Translations under genes and position numbers: made by a program | Notes under the pieces: generated by a model | Database searches by the model: none | Told to the model about the DNA's origin: nothing | The model's input: the letters and a program-made list of their open reading frames with translations, nothing else | Assembly (NCBI RefSeq): GCF_001691565.1 | Contig: NZ_MAYO01000003.1 | Location: forward strand, 372,001-436,000 | Length of the DNA stretch: 64,000 nucleotides | Direction: 5' to 3' | Origin: Microbacterium oleivorans | GTDB lineage: Bacteria > Actinomycetota > Actinomycetes > Actinomycetales > Microbacteriaceae | Shown: piece by piece, positions 43,525 to 53,900 of the stretch | Numbering within the stretch: the stretch's first letter is position 1 | Layout: every line of letters starts with the position of its first letter

Positions 43525-46152
43525 TCAGTGAGCCGCTTCGTCCCAGTCGGTGCCGCGGCCGATCTGCACGTCGAGCGGGACGGAGAGCTCCGCCGCGTCC
43601 CCCATCCGGGCGCGGACGATCTCCTCGACCGCGTCCCACTCCCCCGTCGCCACCTCGACGACGAGTTCGTCGTGGATCTGCAGAAGCACGCGCGACGCCA
43701 GACCCTTCTCACGGAGGTCGCTGTGGATCTCGACGAGCGCGATCTTCATGATGTCGGCCGCGCTGCCCTGGATGGGGGCGTTGAGCGCCGCGCGCTCGGC
43801 GTTCTCGCGGAGCACCCGGTTCGGGCTCGTCAGGTCGGGGAACGGTCGCCGACGTCCGAAGATCGTCTCGGTGTAGCCGTCGATCCGCGCCTGCTCGACG
43901 GACGAGCGCAGATAGTCGCGCACGGAACCGAAGCGGGCGAAGTACTCGAGCATGAGCTGCTTCGCCTCGGACTGCTCGATGCGCAGCTGCTTCGACAGAC
44001 CGAAGGCACTCAGCCCGTAGACGAGGCCGTACGACATCGCCTTCACCTTCGTGCGCATCGGCGCCGTCACCTCGGCGGGCTCCACACCGAACACACGGGC
44101 GCCGACGAAGCGGTGCAGGTCCTCACCCGAGTTGAAGGCCTCGATGAGCCCCGGATCACCCGACAGGTGCGCCATGATGCGCATCTCGATCTGCGAGTAG
44201 TCCGCCGTCAGCAGGGTCTCGTAGCCCTCGCCGACTTCGAATGCTTCGCGGATGCGGCGCGACTCCTCGTTGCGGATCGGGATGTTCTGCAGGTTCGGGT
44301 CGGTGCTCGAGAGGCGACCCGTCTGACTGCCGGTCTGCACGTAGGTCGTGTGGATACGGCCGTCGTCGGCGATGCCGACCGTCAGCGACTCGATGATCTG
44401 GCGGAGCTTCGACGCCTCACGGTGCTGGAGGAGAAGCCCCAGGAACGGATGCGGGTGGGATTCCTGCAGGTCCGCGAGGACGGCGGCATCCGTCGAGTAG
44501 CCTGTCTTGGTCTTGCGGGTCTTCGGCAGCTCGAGCTGGTCGAACAGCACCTCCTGCAGCTGCTTCGGCGAACCGAGGTTCACCTCGCGCCCGATGATGC
44601 CGTACGCCTCCTGCGCGATCGCGTCGGCGCGGGAGGCGAGCTCACCGGAGAATCCCGTGAGTTTGTCGCGCGAGACCGAAACCCCTGCGAGCTCCATGTC
44701 GGCGAGGGCGTCGAGGGACGGGAGCTCGATGTCGGTCAGGACGGCGCCGACGGATGCCGGGAGCTCCGCCCGCTCGGCCTCGGCCACGCGCAGGGCGAAC
44801 CACGCGAGCTGCCCCGGCGTCGCGCCCTCGGTCTCGGGGACCAGCTGAGACGGGTCGGCTTCGGGCAGCTTCTCGTCGAGGTAGCGGTCGACGAGGTCGG
44901 CGAGGGTCTTGTCGGGCAGGCTCGGACGGAGCAGCCAGCCCGCCAGGAGGACGTCGAACGTCAGACCGCTCAGCCGCACCCCGGCGCGGCTGAGGGCCTT
45001 CACCTGCGGCTTCGCGTCGGTCATGATCTTCGCGGCGTCGCTCTCGAGCCACGGGGCGAGCGCCGCCCGGGCGCTCCCGTCCCAGTCGACCTCGTGGACG
45101 GTGTCCGACGTCGCGACGCCCAGACGCGTCGGGAGACCGCCGGCGACGGTCACCGTCAGTGCCAGTTCGCCGGTCTGCTGCGTCAGCCAGGCGGCCAGGG
45201 TCGCGGCATCCGTCTGCTGCGGTTCGGGCGCCGACACCTCGGGAGCGGGCGGCTCATCGGTCGCATCGAACGCCTCGAACACGCGCGGGAGAAGAGTGCG
45301 GAACTCCAGGCGCGCGAAGATGTCGCGGACCGCCTGGGTGTCGAGCGGGCGGATGACGAGGTCCTCCGGCGCGTACTCGAGCTCGACGTCGCGGAGCAGC
45401 CGGTTGAGCTGGCGATTGCGGCGGACGTCGTCGAGGTGCTCGCGGAGATTGCCCCCCACGACTCCCTTGATCTCGTCGGCGCGCTCGAGGAGGGCGTCGA
45501 GGGTCCCGAACTGGGTGATCCACTTGACCGCGGTCTTCTCCCCCACCTTCGGGACACCGGGCAGGTTGTCACTCGTCTCACCCACGAGTGCCGCGATGTC
45601 GGGGTAGTTCTCGGGCGGGAGGCCGTACTTCTCGACCACCGCGTCGGGGGTGTACCGCTTGAGCTGCGACACACCCTGGACGCTCGGATAGAGGAGCGTG
45701 ACGTTCTCGGTCACGAGTTGGATCGTGTCACGGTCGCCGGAACACACGAGCACGTCGTACCCGCTCTCAACGCCCTGCGTCGCGAGGGTCGCGAGGATGT
45801 CGTCGGCCTCGAAGTCCTCCTTCGTCAGCACCGGCACACCCATGGCCGCGAGGCAGTCCTGCAGGAGCGGGATCTGACCCTTGAACTCGGCCGGCGACTC
45901 GGAGCGGTTCGCCTTGTACTCCTCGTAGACCCTGGTGCGGAACGACTGCCGCGATGTGTCGAAAGCGACGGCCAAATGCGTCGGCTTCTCGGCCTTGACG
46001 AGGTTCACGAACATCGACAGGAAGCCGTAGATGCCGTTGGTGTGCTGACCGTCCTTCGTCGAGAAGTTGTCGACCGGCAGGGCGTAGAACGCGCGGTAGG
46101 CCAGCGAGTGGCCGTCGACGACGAGCAGAGTAGGCTTTCCGGAGTCGCTCAC
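43525..46152 (-). CDS. polA: DNA polymerase I
   Basis: Repair and Okazaki-fragment polymerase of 875 residues. The 5'-3' exonuclease (about 1-290) has VVDGHSLAYRAFYALP, SGDRDTIQLV and the helix-hairpin-helix LPGVPKVGEKTA. The 3'-5' exonuclease region (about 305-490) is degenerate: the acidic DxE motif is replaced by neutral residues (ELALTVTVAG) and the late YxxxD motif is missing, so proofreading is predicted lost, as in other actinobacterial PolA. The polymerase domain has DYSQIEMRIMAHLS, the O-helix KVKAMSYGLVYG and QIHDELVVEV. The GTG at 46152 is leaderless. Confidence 0.97.
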   Translation of the reverse strand: MSDSGKPTLLVVDGHSLAYRAFYALPVDNFSTKDGQHTNGIYGFLSMFVNLVKAEKPTHLAVAFDTSRQSFRTRVYEEYKANRSESPAEFKGQIPLLQDCLAAMGVPVLTKEDFEADDILATLATQGVESGYDVLVCSGDRDTIQLVTENVTLLYPSVQGVSQLKRYTPDAVVEKYGLPPENYPDIAALVGETSDNLPGVPKVGEKTAVKWITQFGTLDALLERADEIKGVVGGNLREHLDDVRRNRQLNRLLRDVELEYAPEDLVIRPLDTQAVRDIFARLEFRTLLPRVFEAFDATDEPPAPEVSAPEPQQTDAATLAAWLTQQTGELALTVTVAGGLPTRLGVATSDTVHEVDWDGSARAALAPWLESDAAKIMTDAKPQVKALSRAGVRLSGLTFDVLLAGWLLRPSLPDKTLADLVDRYLDEKLPEADPSQLVPETEGATPGQLAWFALRVAEAERAELPASVGAVLTDIELPSLDALADMELAGVSVSRDKLTGFSGELASRADAIAQEAYGIIGREVNLGSPKQLQEVLFDQLELPKTRKTKTGYSTDAAVLADLQESHPHPFLGLLLQHREASKLRQIIESLTVGIADDGRIHTTYVQTGSQTGRLSSTDPNLQNIPIRNEESRRIREAFEVGEGYETLLTADYSQIEMRIMAHLSGDPGLIEAFNSGEDLHRFVGARVFGVEPAEVTAPMRTKVKAMSYGLVYGLSAFGLSKQLRIEQSEAKQLMLEYFARFGSVRDYLRSSVEQARIDGYTETIFGRRRPFPDLTSPNRVLRENAERAALNAPIQGSAADIMKIALVEIHSDLREKGLASRVLLQIHDELVVEVATGEWDAVEEIVRARMGDAAELSVPLDVQIGRGTDWDEAAH

Positions 46153-46164
46153 CCGACCAGCCTA
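46153..46164 (-). promoter_or_regulatory. Predicted leaderless promoter, -10 box of polA
   Basis: TAGGCT (46164-46159, minus) ends 6 bases before the polA GTG at 46152. Confidence 0.5.
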
Positions 46165-46234
46165 GTTCGGGCCCGCGACATCGACTTCCCGCGGATGCCG
46201 GGCCGGCACCCGCCCGACCGCAAGGTGAACCGCC

Positions 46235-46666
46235 ATGTCTGAGCCCACCCCTGCCCCGTCCGACCCGCTCGAGTGGATGACCAGTCGCGGCATGGGAGCG
46301 CTGGCCGAGAAGATGGGCATCGAGTTCGTCGAGTTCAGCCTCGAACGTGCCGTGGCGCGGATGCCGGTGGCCGGCAACACGCAGCCGGTGGGACTCCTCC
46401 ACGGCGGCGCCTACGTGGTCCTCGGCGAATCGCTCGGCTCGATGCACGCCAATCTGCACGCGGGACCCGACCGCCTGGCCGTGGGCATCGACATCAACGC
46501 GACCCACACCCGTTCGGCAACCGAGGGCTGGGTGACAGGCGTCTGCACTCCCCTGCACCTGGGCAGGAGTCTCACCGTCCACGAGATCGTTGTGACCGAC
46601 GATCAGGGTCGGCGCTGTTCGACGGTCCGCATCACCAACATGGTGCGGGACCTGCCGGCATCCTGA
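46235..46666 (+). CDS. PaaI-family hotdog-fold thioesterase
   Basis: Acyl-CoA thioesterase-like protein of 143 residues. The hotdog central helix LLHGGAYVVLGESLGSMHAN carries the usual HGG and acidic residue near 60-70. ATHTRSATEGWVTGVC and LTVHEIVVTDDQGR form the strands. Members hydrolyse aromatic or other acyl-CoAs (PaaI) or menaquinone-pathway DHNA-CoA (MenI/YdiI); the exact substrate is open. Start ATG 46235, with AAGGTG about 9 bases upstream. Divergent from polA and convergent with the GNAT gene. Confidence 0.9.
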   Translation: MSEPTPAPSDPLEWMTSRGMGALAEKMGIEFVEFSLERAVARMPVAGNTQPVGLLHGGAYVVLGESLGSMHANLHAGPDRLAVGIDINATHTRSATEGWVTGVCTPLHLGRSLTVHEIVVTDDQGRRCSTVRITNMVRDLPAS

Positions 46667-46673
46667 TCCTCGC

Positions 46674-47186
46674 TCAGCGCGCGACGGGGAGCTTGAAGCC
46701 GACGTGCGAGTCGACGAACCCCAGCCGCGTGTAGAACCGGTGGGCGTCGGTGCGCGCGGCATCCGACGTCAGCTGAACGATGGAGGCTCCGACGGCGGGA
46801 GCCGCGACATCCGCGACCCACGTCATCATCGCCGCGCCGATCCCTGCCGATCGCTCCGCGCTGGCGACCCGGACGGCCTCGACGAGGAGTCTCGTGCTGC
46901 CGCGACGCGCCATCCCGGGGATCACCGTCAGCTGCATGGTCGCGACCACGCCGTCGTCGCTCTCCACGACCAGCACGTCGTTGCTCTCCGAGTCCAGGAT
47001 GCGCAGCAGACCTCGGAGGTAGAGGCCCCGGTCGTCTGCGGCCGCCACATCGCCCCGGCCGGCACTGACGGGGTCGTCCGACAGCAGCGCCATGATCGCA
47101 TCGAGGTCGCCCTGGGTCGCACCGCGCAGCCGCATCGGTCCCCCTCGCGACGAGAGGGCGACGGGAAGATCGAGCTCGTCGATCAT
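46674..47186 (-). CDS. GNAT family N-acetyltransferase
   Basis: Acetyltransferase of 170 residues (153 if the internal ATG at 47135 is the start). The domain begins MRLRGATQGDLDAIMALL. The acetyl-CoA loop ERSAGIGAAMMTWV follows VATMQLTVIPGM and LLVEAVRVA, and the C-terminal strand ends RFYTRLGFVDSHVGFKLPV, the normal end of the fold. Longer open sequence upstream lies over the ANTAR regulator gene. It follows that gene by 10 bases and may be co-transcribed. Substrate unknown. Confidence 0.88.
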   Translation of the reverse strand: MIDELDLPVALSSRGGPMRLRGATQGDLDAIMALLSDDPVSAGRGDVAAADDRGLYLRGLLRILDSESNDVLVVESDDGVVATMQLTVIPGMARRGSTRLLVEAVRVASAERSAGIGAAMMTWVADVAAPAVGASIVQLTSDAARTDAHRFYTRLGFVDSHVGFKLPVAR

Positions 47187-47196
47187 GACGGCAGAG

Positions 47197-47820
47197 TCAG
47201 GCCTTCTTGGGGGCCAGCTGCTCGATGATCGCCTTGGCGACGTCCTGCATCGTGAGGCGACGGTCCATCGAGGCCTTCTGGATCCAGCGGAAGGCCTCGG
47301 GCTCGGACAGGCCCATCTTCTCGTTGAGCAGGCCCTTGGCCCGGTCGACGAGCTTGCGGGTCTCGAAGCGCTCGACCATGTCGGCGACCTCTGCCTCGAG
47401 CGTGATGATCTGCTCGTACCGTGCCAGGGCGATCTCGATCGCCGGCAGCAGGTCGTTCGGGGTGAAGGGCTTGACCACGTAGGCCAGCGCGCCGGCCTCG
47501 CTCGCTCGCTCGACGAGCTCCTTCTGGCTGAAAGCGGTGAGGAGGACGACGGGGGCGACGTGGTTCTTGCTGAGCTTCTCGGCAGCACTGATGCCGTCGA
47601 GGATCGGCATCTTCACGTCCATGATGACGAGGTCCGGGCGAAGCTCGGTGGCCAGCTGAACGGCTGTCTCACCGTCACCCGCCTCGCCGACCACGTCGAA
47701 GCCGCTGTCGCGCAGGATCTCGACGATGTCGAGGCGGATCAGCGACTCATCCTCCGCGACGACGACGCGTCGAGGGGCGGGGGCTGCCGGGGGGGCCGTG
47801 GAGGGTTCCTGCTCAGTCAC
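47197..47820 (-). CDS. pdtaR: ANTAR-domain response regulator (PdtaR-like)
   Basis: Response regulator of 207 residues that would act on RNA. The receiver domain (about 18-135) has VVVAEDESLIRLD, the phospho-Asp in VIMDVKMP, TAF and the Lys in YVVKPF. The C-terminal ANTAR domain (about 145-205) reads FETRKLVDRAKGLLNEKMGLSEPEAFRWIQKASMDRRLTMQDVAKAII (positions only; family hallmark). In Mycobacterium, PdtaR is phosphorylated by PdtaS and binds hairpins to prevent termination. The partner kinase is not in this window. The GTG at 47820 is leaderless. Confidence 0.95.
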   Translation of the reverse strand: MTEQEPSTAPPAAPAPRRVVVAEDESLIRLDIVEILRDSGFDVVGEAGDGETAVQLATELRPDLVIMDVKMPILDGISAAEKLSKNHVAPVVLLTAFSQKELVERASEAGALAYVVKPFTPNDLLPAIEIALARYEQIITLEAEVADMVERFETRKLVDRAKGLLNEKMGLSEPEAFRWIQKASMDRRLTMQDVAKAIIEQLAPKKA

Positions 47821-47832
47821 TCGTCCATCCTA
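47821..47832 (-). promoter_or_regulatory. Predicted leaderless promoter, -10 box of pdtaR
   Basis: TAGGAT (47832-47827, minus) ends 6 bases before the GTG at 47820. Confidence 0.5.
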
Positions 47833-47877
47833 GGCCAGGGCGCACCCGCATCCTGCGGTATCGTCGTTGAGGCGCGC

Positions 47878-47963
47878 GCCGGTGTGGCGGAATGGCAGAC
47901 GCGACCGACTCAAACTCGGTTGCCCGAAAGGGCGTGTGGGTTCGACTCCCACCACCGGCACCA
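47878..47963 (+). tRNA. tRNA-Leu (anticodon CAA)
   Basis: The acceptor arm GCCGGTG (47878-47884) pairs with CACCGGC (47953-47959), followed by discriminator A and an encoded CCA. The anticodon stem CCGA/TCGG holds the loop CTCAAAC with anticodon CAA, decoding UUG. The long variable arm (GCCCGAAAGGGC region) and GGTTCGACTCC T-loop fit a class II leucine tRNA of 86 bases. Confidence 0.96.
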
Positions 47964-47966
47964 CAG

Positions 47967-47998
47967 CGAAACGGCGCCCCCGAAGGGGCGCCGTTTCG
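47967..47998. terminator. Bidirectional terminator between tRNA-Leu and pyk
   Basis: Perfect 14-bp stem CGAAACGGCGCCCC / GGGGCGCCGTTTCG with tetraloop CGAA, 3 bases after the tRNA and 18 bases after the pyk stop on the other strand. Confidence 0.85.
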
Positions 47999-48016
47999 TG
48001 CATCACGGGCGAGGGA

Positions 48017-49465
48017 TCAGCTCTCGGCCTTGTAGATCGGGGCCTTGCCGTGGACGGCGTCGCCGATCTTGTGGATGCGGATGTCGTTGGTCGCTCCGAT
48101 GATTCCGGGAGGGGACCCGGAGATCACGACGACCTTGTCGCCCTCTTCGAGGAGGCCGCGCGACAGGAAGTAGTCGTCCACCTGGAGGAACATGAGGTCC
48201 GTGTGGGCGACGTGCTCGACGAGAGCCGACTGGATGCCCCACGTCATCGCCATACGGCGACGGATCGCCGGCTCGATGGTGAAGGCGAGCATCGGGATGC
48301 CGGAGCGCAAGCGCGACATGCGGCGGGCGGTGTCGCCGGACTCGGTGAAGAGGCAGATGTACTTCGCCTCGACGAACTCGGCGACCTCGTTCGCGGCGAG
48401 GGTGATGATGCCACCCTGCGTCCGGGGCTTGGCGGTCAGCGGGGGGATGCGCTCGAGACCGTGGGTCTCGGTCGCGTCGATGATGCGGGCCATCGTCTCG
48501 ACGACACCGACCGGGTGCTTTCCGACGCTCGTCTCGCCCGAGAGCATGACCGCGTCCGCACCGTCGAGGACGGCGTTGGCGACGTCGCTGGTCTCGGCAC
48601 GGGTGGGGACCGGGTTCTCGATCATCGTCTCGAGCATCTGCGTCGCGACGATGACGGGCTTCGCCATGCGGCGGCAGAGCTCGACGGCGCGCTTCTGGAC
48701 GATCGGCACGGCCTCGAGCGGAAGCTCGACGCCGAGGTCGCCACGGGCGACCATGATGCCGTCGAAGGCGTCGATGATCTCCTCGAGAGCGTCGACGGCC
48801 TGCGGCTTCTCGATCTTGGCGATGACCGGGACCTTGCGGCCCTCCTCCTCCATGATCTCGTGCACCCGGGTCACATCGGCGGCGTTGCGTACGAACGAGA
48901 GCGCGATGATGTCGGCCCCGGCGCGCAGCCCCCAGCGGAGGTCGGCCTCGTCCTTGTCGGACAGCGCGGGGACATTCACAGCGACGCCGGGCAGGTTGAT
49001 GCCCTTGTTGTTGGACACGTAGCCGGCGACGATGACCTCGGTCGTGACGACCGGGCCCTCGACGCCGGTGACCTGGACGCGGACCTTGCCGTCGTCGATC
49101 AGGAGGAAGTCACCCTTGTTGACGTCCTCGGGGAGGCCCTTGAACGTCGTGCCGACGATCTCCTTCGTTCCGGCGATGTCTTCGGTCGTGATCTTGAAGA
49201 CGTCGCCGACGGCGAGGAAGTGCGGACCTTCGGCGAACCGGCCGAGCCGGATCTTCGGTCCCTGCAAATCGACGAGGACGGCGACGGCACGGCCGGCGTC
49301 ATCCGCCGCCTTGCGCACGTTCGCCAGTCGGGCGTCGTGGTCGGCGTAGTCGCCGTGGCTGAGGTTGAAGCGGGTCACGTCCACACCGGCATCGATGATG
49401 GCGCGAACCATCTCGTAGCTTTCGGTGGCAGGACCCAGAGTGGCGACGATCTTCGCGCGTCTCAC
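48017..49465 (-). CDS. pyk: Pyruvate kinase
   Basis: Glycolytic enzyme of 482 residues converting phosphoenolpyruvate and ADP to pyruvate and ATP. The barrel begins RRAKIVATLGPATESYE and has the ADP/metal residues in FNLSHGD and the active-site signature VMVARGDLGVELPLE. TQMLETMI then PTRAETSDVANAVLDGADAVMLSGETS complete the core. The C-terminal allosteric domain (about 345-482) is present, with no extra PEP-utiliser domain. The GTG at 49465 fits the family N-terminus. It ends the minus-strand metabolic block. Confidence 0.97.
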   Translation of the reverse strand: MRRAKIVATLGPATESYEMVRAIIDAGVDVTRFNLSHGDYADHDARLANVRKAADDAGRAVAVLVDLQGPKIRLGRFAEGPHFLAVGDVFKITTEDIAGTKEIVGTTFKGLPEDVNKGDFLLIDDGKVRVQVTGVEGPVVTTEVIVAGYVSNNKGINLPGVAVNVPALSDKDEADLRWGLRAGADIIALSFVRNAADVTRVHEIMEEEGRKVPVIAKIEKPQAVDALEEIIDAFDGIMVARGDLGVELPLEAVPIVQKRAVELCRRMAKPVIVATQMLETMIENPVPTRAETSDVANAVLDGADAVMLSGETSVGKHPVGVVETMARIIDATETHGLERIPPLTAKPRTQGGIITLAANEVAEFVEAKYICLFTESGDTARRMSRLRSGIPMLAFTIEPAIRRRMAMTWGIQSALVEHVAHTDLMFLQVDDYFLSRGLLEEGDKVVVISGSPPGIIGATNDIRIHKIGDAVHGKAPIYKAES

Positions 49466-49507
49466 AGAAATAGCTCCGTCGGGTAGTGATGTGGGAACGA
49501 TCTCAGC

Positions 49508-50974
49508 CTAGGCGTGCTGGAGACCGATCGCGACGTCGGTCGGTCGGACCGGCGCCGGGAGGCTGGTCGACCCCATCAGGTACTCGTCGACGGCCGAAGC
49601 CGCCGCGCGTCCTTCTGCGATCGCCCAGACGATGAGGGACTGGCCGCGTCCGGCGTCGCCGGCCACGAAGACACCCGGTGCCGTCGCCTGCCAGTCGTCC
49701 GCGCGTTCGACGTTGCCCTGAGAGGTGAAGACCGCGCCCAGCTGCTGCTCGAGAGCCGAACGCTCCGGGCCGGTGAAGCCCATCGCGATGAGGACGAGGT
49801 CCGCGGGGATCTCGCGCTCGGTCCCGCTCTTGGGGACGCGACGCCCGTCGACGAACTCGGTCTCGGCCACACGCAGGGCGCGCACCTCGCCCGCCTCGTT
49901 GCCGAGGAACTCGACGGTCGAGGCCAGGTAGGAACGATCGCCGCCTTCCTCGTGCGCAGACGCCACCTCGAAGAGGGTCGGCATCATGGGCCAGGGCTGG
50001 TGGTCGGGACGCGACTCCGGCGGCTGCTTGCCGATCGCCAGGTTGGTGACGCTGAGTGCTCCCTGACGGTGCGCCGTGCCGATGCAGTCCGCGCCCGTGT
50101 CCCCGCCGCCGATGACGATGACGTGCTTGCCTTCGGCGTGGATCTGGTGCGGCACCTGGTCGCCGGCGACGGCCTTGTTCGACTCGACGAGGTACTCCAT
50201 CGCGAAGTGGACGCCGTCGAGGTCGCGCCCGGGGATCGACAGATCGCGCGGCACGGTCGAACCGGTGGCGACGATCACCGCATCGTAGCGGGCACGGAGG
50301 TCGGCCCAGGACAGGTCCTTGCCGATCTCGACACCGGCCCGGAACCGCGTGCCCTCGTCGCGCATCTGACGCAGTCGGGTCTCGAGGTGGCGCTTCTCCA
50401 TCTTGAAGTCCGGGATGCCGTAGCGCAGCAGGCCGCCGATGCGATCGTCGCGCTCGTACACGGCGACGGTGTGCCCCGCGCGGGTGAGTTGCTGAGCCGC
50501 GGCGAGGCCCGCAGGCCCTGAGCCGACCACAGCGACGGTCTTGCCCGTGAGACGTCCGGGCGGCTCCGCCTCGACCCAGCCGTGGGCGAAGGCCTCGTCG
50601 ATCGTGGAGACCTCGATCTGCTTGATCGTGACGGCCGGCTGGTTGATGCCGAGCACGCACGAGCTCTCGCAGGGTGCGGGGCAGAGTCGGCCCGTGAACT
50701 CCGGGAAGTTGTTCGTCGCGTGGAGCCGTTCGATGGCCGCGCGGCCTTCGCCGCGCCAGGTCAGGTCGTTCCACTCCGGGATCAGGTTGCCGAGCGGGCA
50801 GCCCTGGTGGCAGAACGGCACGCCGCAGTCCATGCATCGACCGGCCTGGCGACGCAGCACGGCCTGGTCGCCCTGCTCGTACACCTCTTTCCAGTCCATG
50901 ATGCGAACGGGAACGGGCCGGCGCGGCGGGAGCTCGCGCTCGGTGACTTTGAGGAAGCCCTTCGGGTCAGCCAC
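49508..50974 (-). CDS. gltD: Glutamate synthase small (beta) subunit
   Basis: FAD/iron-sulphur subunit of 488 residues that passes electrons from NADPH to the GltB subunit. The N-terminal cluster-binding Cys motifs [17 protein letters not shown] and [13 protein letters not shown] are intact. [13 protein letters not shown] binds [16 protein letters not shown] binds NADPH, and the final [21 protein letters not shown] contacts FAD. The GTG start at 50974 overlaps the gltB stop by 8 bases. Confidence 0.97.
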   Translation of the reverse strand: MADPKGFLKVTERELPPRRPVPVRIMDWKEVYEQGDQAVLRRQAGRCMDCGVPFCHQGCPLGNLIPEWNDLTWRGEGRAAIERLHATNNFPEFTGRLCPAPCESSCVLGINQPAVTIKQIEVSTIDEAFAHGWVEAEPPGRLTGKTVAVVGSGPAGLAAAQQLTRAGHTVAVYERDDRIGGLLRYGIPDFKMEKRHLETRLRQMRDEGTRFRAGVEIGKDLSWADLRARYDAVIVATGSTVPRDLSIPGRDLDGVHFAMEYLVESNKAVAGDQVPHQIHAEGKHVIVIGGGDTGADCIGTAHRQGALSVTNLAIGKQPPESRPDHQPWPMMPTLFEVASAHEEGGDRSYLASTVEFLGNEAGEVRALRVAETEFVDGRRVPKSGTEREIPADLVLIAMGFTGPERSALEQQLGAVFTSQGNVERADDWQATAPGVFVAGDAGRGQSLIVWAIAEGRAAASAVDEYLMGSTSLPAPVRPTDVAIGLQHA

Positions 50975-53900
50975 GGGTCACCTCCAGGATGCGGTTCCAG
51001 ACGACGTCGCCGTCGGGGTCCAGCCCCTCGGCGGCCGCCTCCTGGCGGGTTTTCAGGACAGCGGCGTAATCGCGCGGCAGGACGCGGGTGAAGTTCGCGG
51101 CCTCGCTGTCGAGGTTCGCGAGCAAACCCTCGGCCAGGTCCGAGCCGGTCTCTTCGGCATGACGGGTGAGGAGGTCCCGCAGGATCTCGATGTCGCCGGC
51201 GCCGAGCTCCAGGAGCTCGAGTTCGCCGGTGGCGAGGGCTTCGCGGTTGATGAGCGCCCGGTCGAGCTTGTAGATGTACGCCGACCCGCCGGACATCCCG
51301 GCGCCGAGATTGCGTCCTGTCGATCCGAGGATGACGGCGAGGCCACCGGTCATGTACTCGAGGGCGTGATCGCCCACCCCTTCGACGACCGCGGTCGCGC
51401 CGGAGTTGCGCACGAGGAAGCGTTCGCCGACGACGCCGCGCAGGAACATCGATCCCTGCGTCGCCCCGTACCCGATGACGTTCCCGGCGATGACGTTCTG
51501 TGAGGCGTCGAAGGCGGCGTCACGCGGAGGCCGGACGACGATCTCGCCGCCCGACAGCCCCTTGCCGACGTAGTCGTTCGAGTCGCCTTCGAGACGCAGG
51601 GTGATCCCCGACGGGAGGAACGCGCCGAAGGACTGTCCCGCCGATCCGGTGAGGTTCACCTCGATCGTCCCCGACGGCAGGCCGTTCTCGCCGTGTGCCT
51701 TCGTGACGTGGTGGCCGAGCATCGTCCCGACGGCGCGCTCCGTGTTGCGCACCGGCAGATCGATCACCAGGTGCCCCCCGTGCTCGATGACGTCGCGCGC
51801 CCGGTCGAGCAGGGTGACGTCGAAGTGCTCCTCCAGCTCGTGGTCCTGCTCGCGCACGCGGTGGCGCGGCGCGTCCTCGCCGAATGCCGGTCCGTGGAGG
51901 ATCGGCGACAGGTCGAGACCGTAGGCCTTCCAGTGATCGACGGCAGGCTGCACATCCAGGACCTCGGTGTGTCCGACGGCCTCCTCGATGGAACGGAACC
52001 CGAGCTCGGCCAGATACTCCCGAACCTCCTGGGCGATGAACTCCATGAAGTTCACGACGTGCTCGGCCTTGCCCGTGAAGCGCTTACGGAGTTCCGGGTT
52101 CTGAGTCGCGACACCGACGGGGCACGTGTCGAGGTGGCACACGCGCATCATGATGCAGCCTTCGACGACGAGCGCGCTCGTCGCGAAGCCGAATTCCTCC
52201 GCGCCCAGGAGCGCGGCGATGAGGACGTCACGGCCCGTCTTCAACTGGCCGTCGGCCTGAACGACCACACGACCGCGCATGTCGTTGATCATGAGCGTCT
52301 GCTGCGTCTCCGCGAGACCCAGCTCCCACGGGGTGCCCGCGTGCTTCAGCGAGTTCAGCGGGCTGGCACCCGTTCCACCGTCGTGACCCGAAACGAGGAT
52401 GACGTCGGCGAGGGCCTTGGCGGTTCCTGCCGCCACCGCTCCGATGCCGGACTGGCTGACGAGCTTCACGTGGACGCGAGCGGACGGATTGGCCCGCTTG
52501 ACGTCGAAGATCAGCTGCTTCAGGTCCTCGATCGAGTAGATGTCGTGGTGCGGCGGCGGCGAGATGAGCCCGACCCCGGGTGTGCCGCCGCGGGTGCGCG
52601 CGATCCAGGGATACACCTTGCCAGGGGGCAGCTGGCCGCCCTCGCCGGGCTTGGCGCCCTGAGCGAGCTTGATCTGGATGTCGTCGGCATGCGTGAGGTA
52701 CATGCTCGTGACGCCGAAACGACCCGACGCCACCTGCTTGATCGCGCTCCGACGCTCAGGGTCGAGGAGTCGGTCGACGTCCTCGCCGCCCTCCCCCGTG
52801 TTCGACTTCGCGCCGAGCCGGTTCATGGCGACCGCGAGGGTCTCGTGCGCCTCCTGAGAGATCGAGCCGTAGCTCATCGCGCCGGTCGAGAAACGCTTGA
52901 CGATCGAGGACACCGGCTCGACCTCGTCGATCGGAACCGCCGGCCGTGTGCCGTTCTTGAGTCGGAAGAGTCCCCGGAGCGTCTTCAGTTCGCTCGCCTG
53001 CTCGTCGATCAACTGCGTGTACTCGCGGAAGATGTCGTAGCGACGGGTCCGGGTCGCGTGCTGAAGTCGGAAGACCGTGTCGGGATTGAAAAGGTGCGGC
53101 GACCCGTCGCGGCGCCACTGGTACTCGCCGCCCGTCCACAGCCGCTCGTGTGCACGCGCCGCCTGGTCGGCGGGGTAGGCGAACTCATGACGTGCCAGGT
53201 TCTCGCGCGAGATCTCCTCGATCCCGATGCCGCCGAGTTTGGTCTCCGTACCGGTGAAGTAGGTGTCGATGAACTCCTGTGACAGGCCCACAGCCTCGAA
53301 GACCTGCGCTCCGGCGTAGGACGACACGGTCGAGATGCCCATCTTCGACATGATCTTCAGCACGCCCTTGCCCAGCGCGTAGATCAGGTTCCGGACGGCC
53401 TTCGCGGGCTCGAGGCCCGTGATGTAGCCCGCGCGCACCAGGTACTCGACGGTCTCCATCGCGAGGTACGGGTTCACCGCCGACGCGCCGTACCCGATGA
53501 GGGTCGCGACGTGATGGACCTCACGCACGTCACCCGCCTCGACGACGAGACCCACCTTCATGCGGTTCTCGTTGCGGATGAGGTGGTGGTGCACGGCGGA
53601 CAGCGTCAGCAGAGACGGAATCGGCACGAGGTCCGATGTCGAGTCGCGGTCGCTCAGGATGATGAACTCGACGCCGTCGGCGATGGCGGCATCCACTTCT
53701 GCGCAGATCTCGTCGAGCCGCGATCGGAGCGAATCCGCATCGGCGTCGGCGCGGTAGAGACCCCGGATGGTGATCGAGCGGCGACCCGGCAGGGCACGGT
53801 CGATGTTCTGCAGCTTCGCGAGCTCGTCGTTGTCGATCACCGGGAAGTCGAGGGTGATGACGCGAGTGTGATCCGGGCCGGATGCCAGGAGGTTCCGCTC

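Noticed and set aside
43354..46242. A 962-codon open frame on the plus strand opposite polA
   Set aside because: It mirrors polA with shared wobble positions, is rich in Arg, Asp, Glu and Gly with no domain pattern, and polA has intact motifs.
47821..47963. Integration (att) site at tRNA-Leu
   Set aside because: tRNA genes are common phage targets, but there is no integrase gene, no repeated tRNA 3' end and no foreign-looking DNA nearby.
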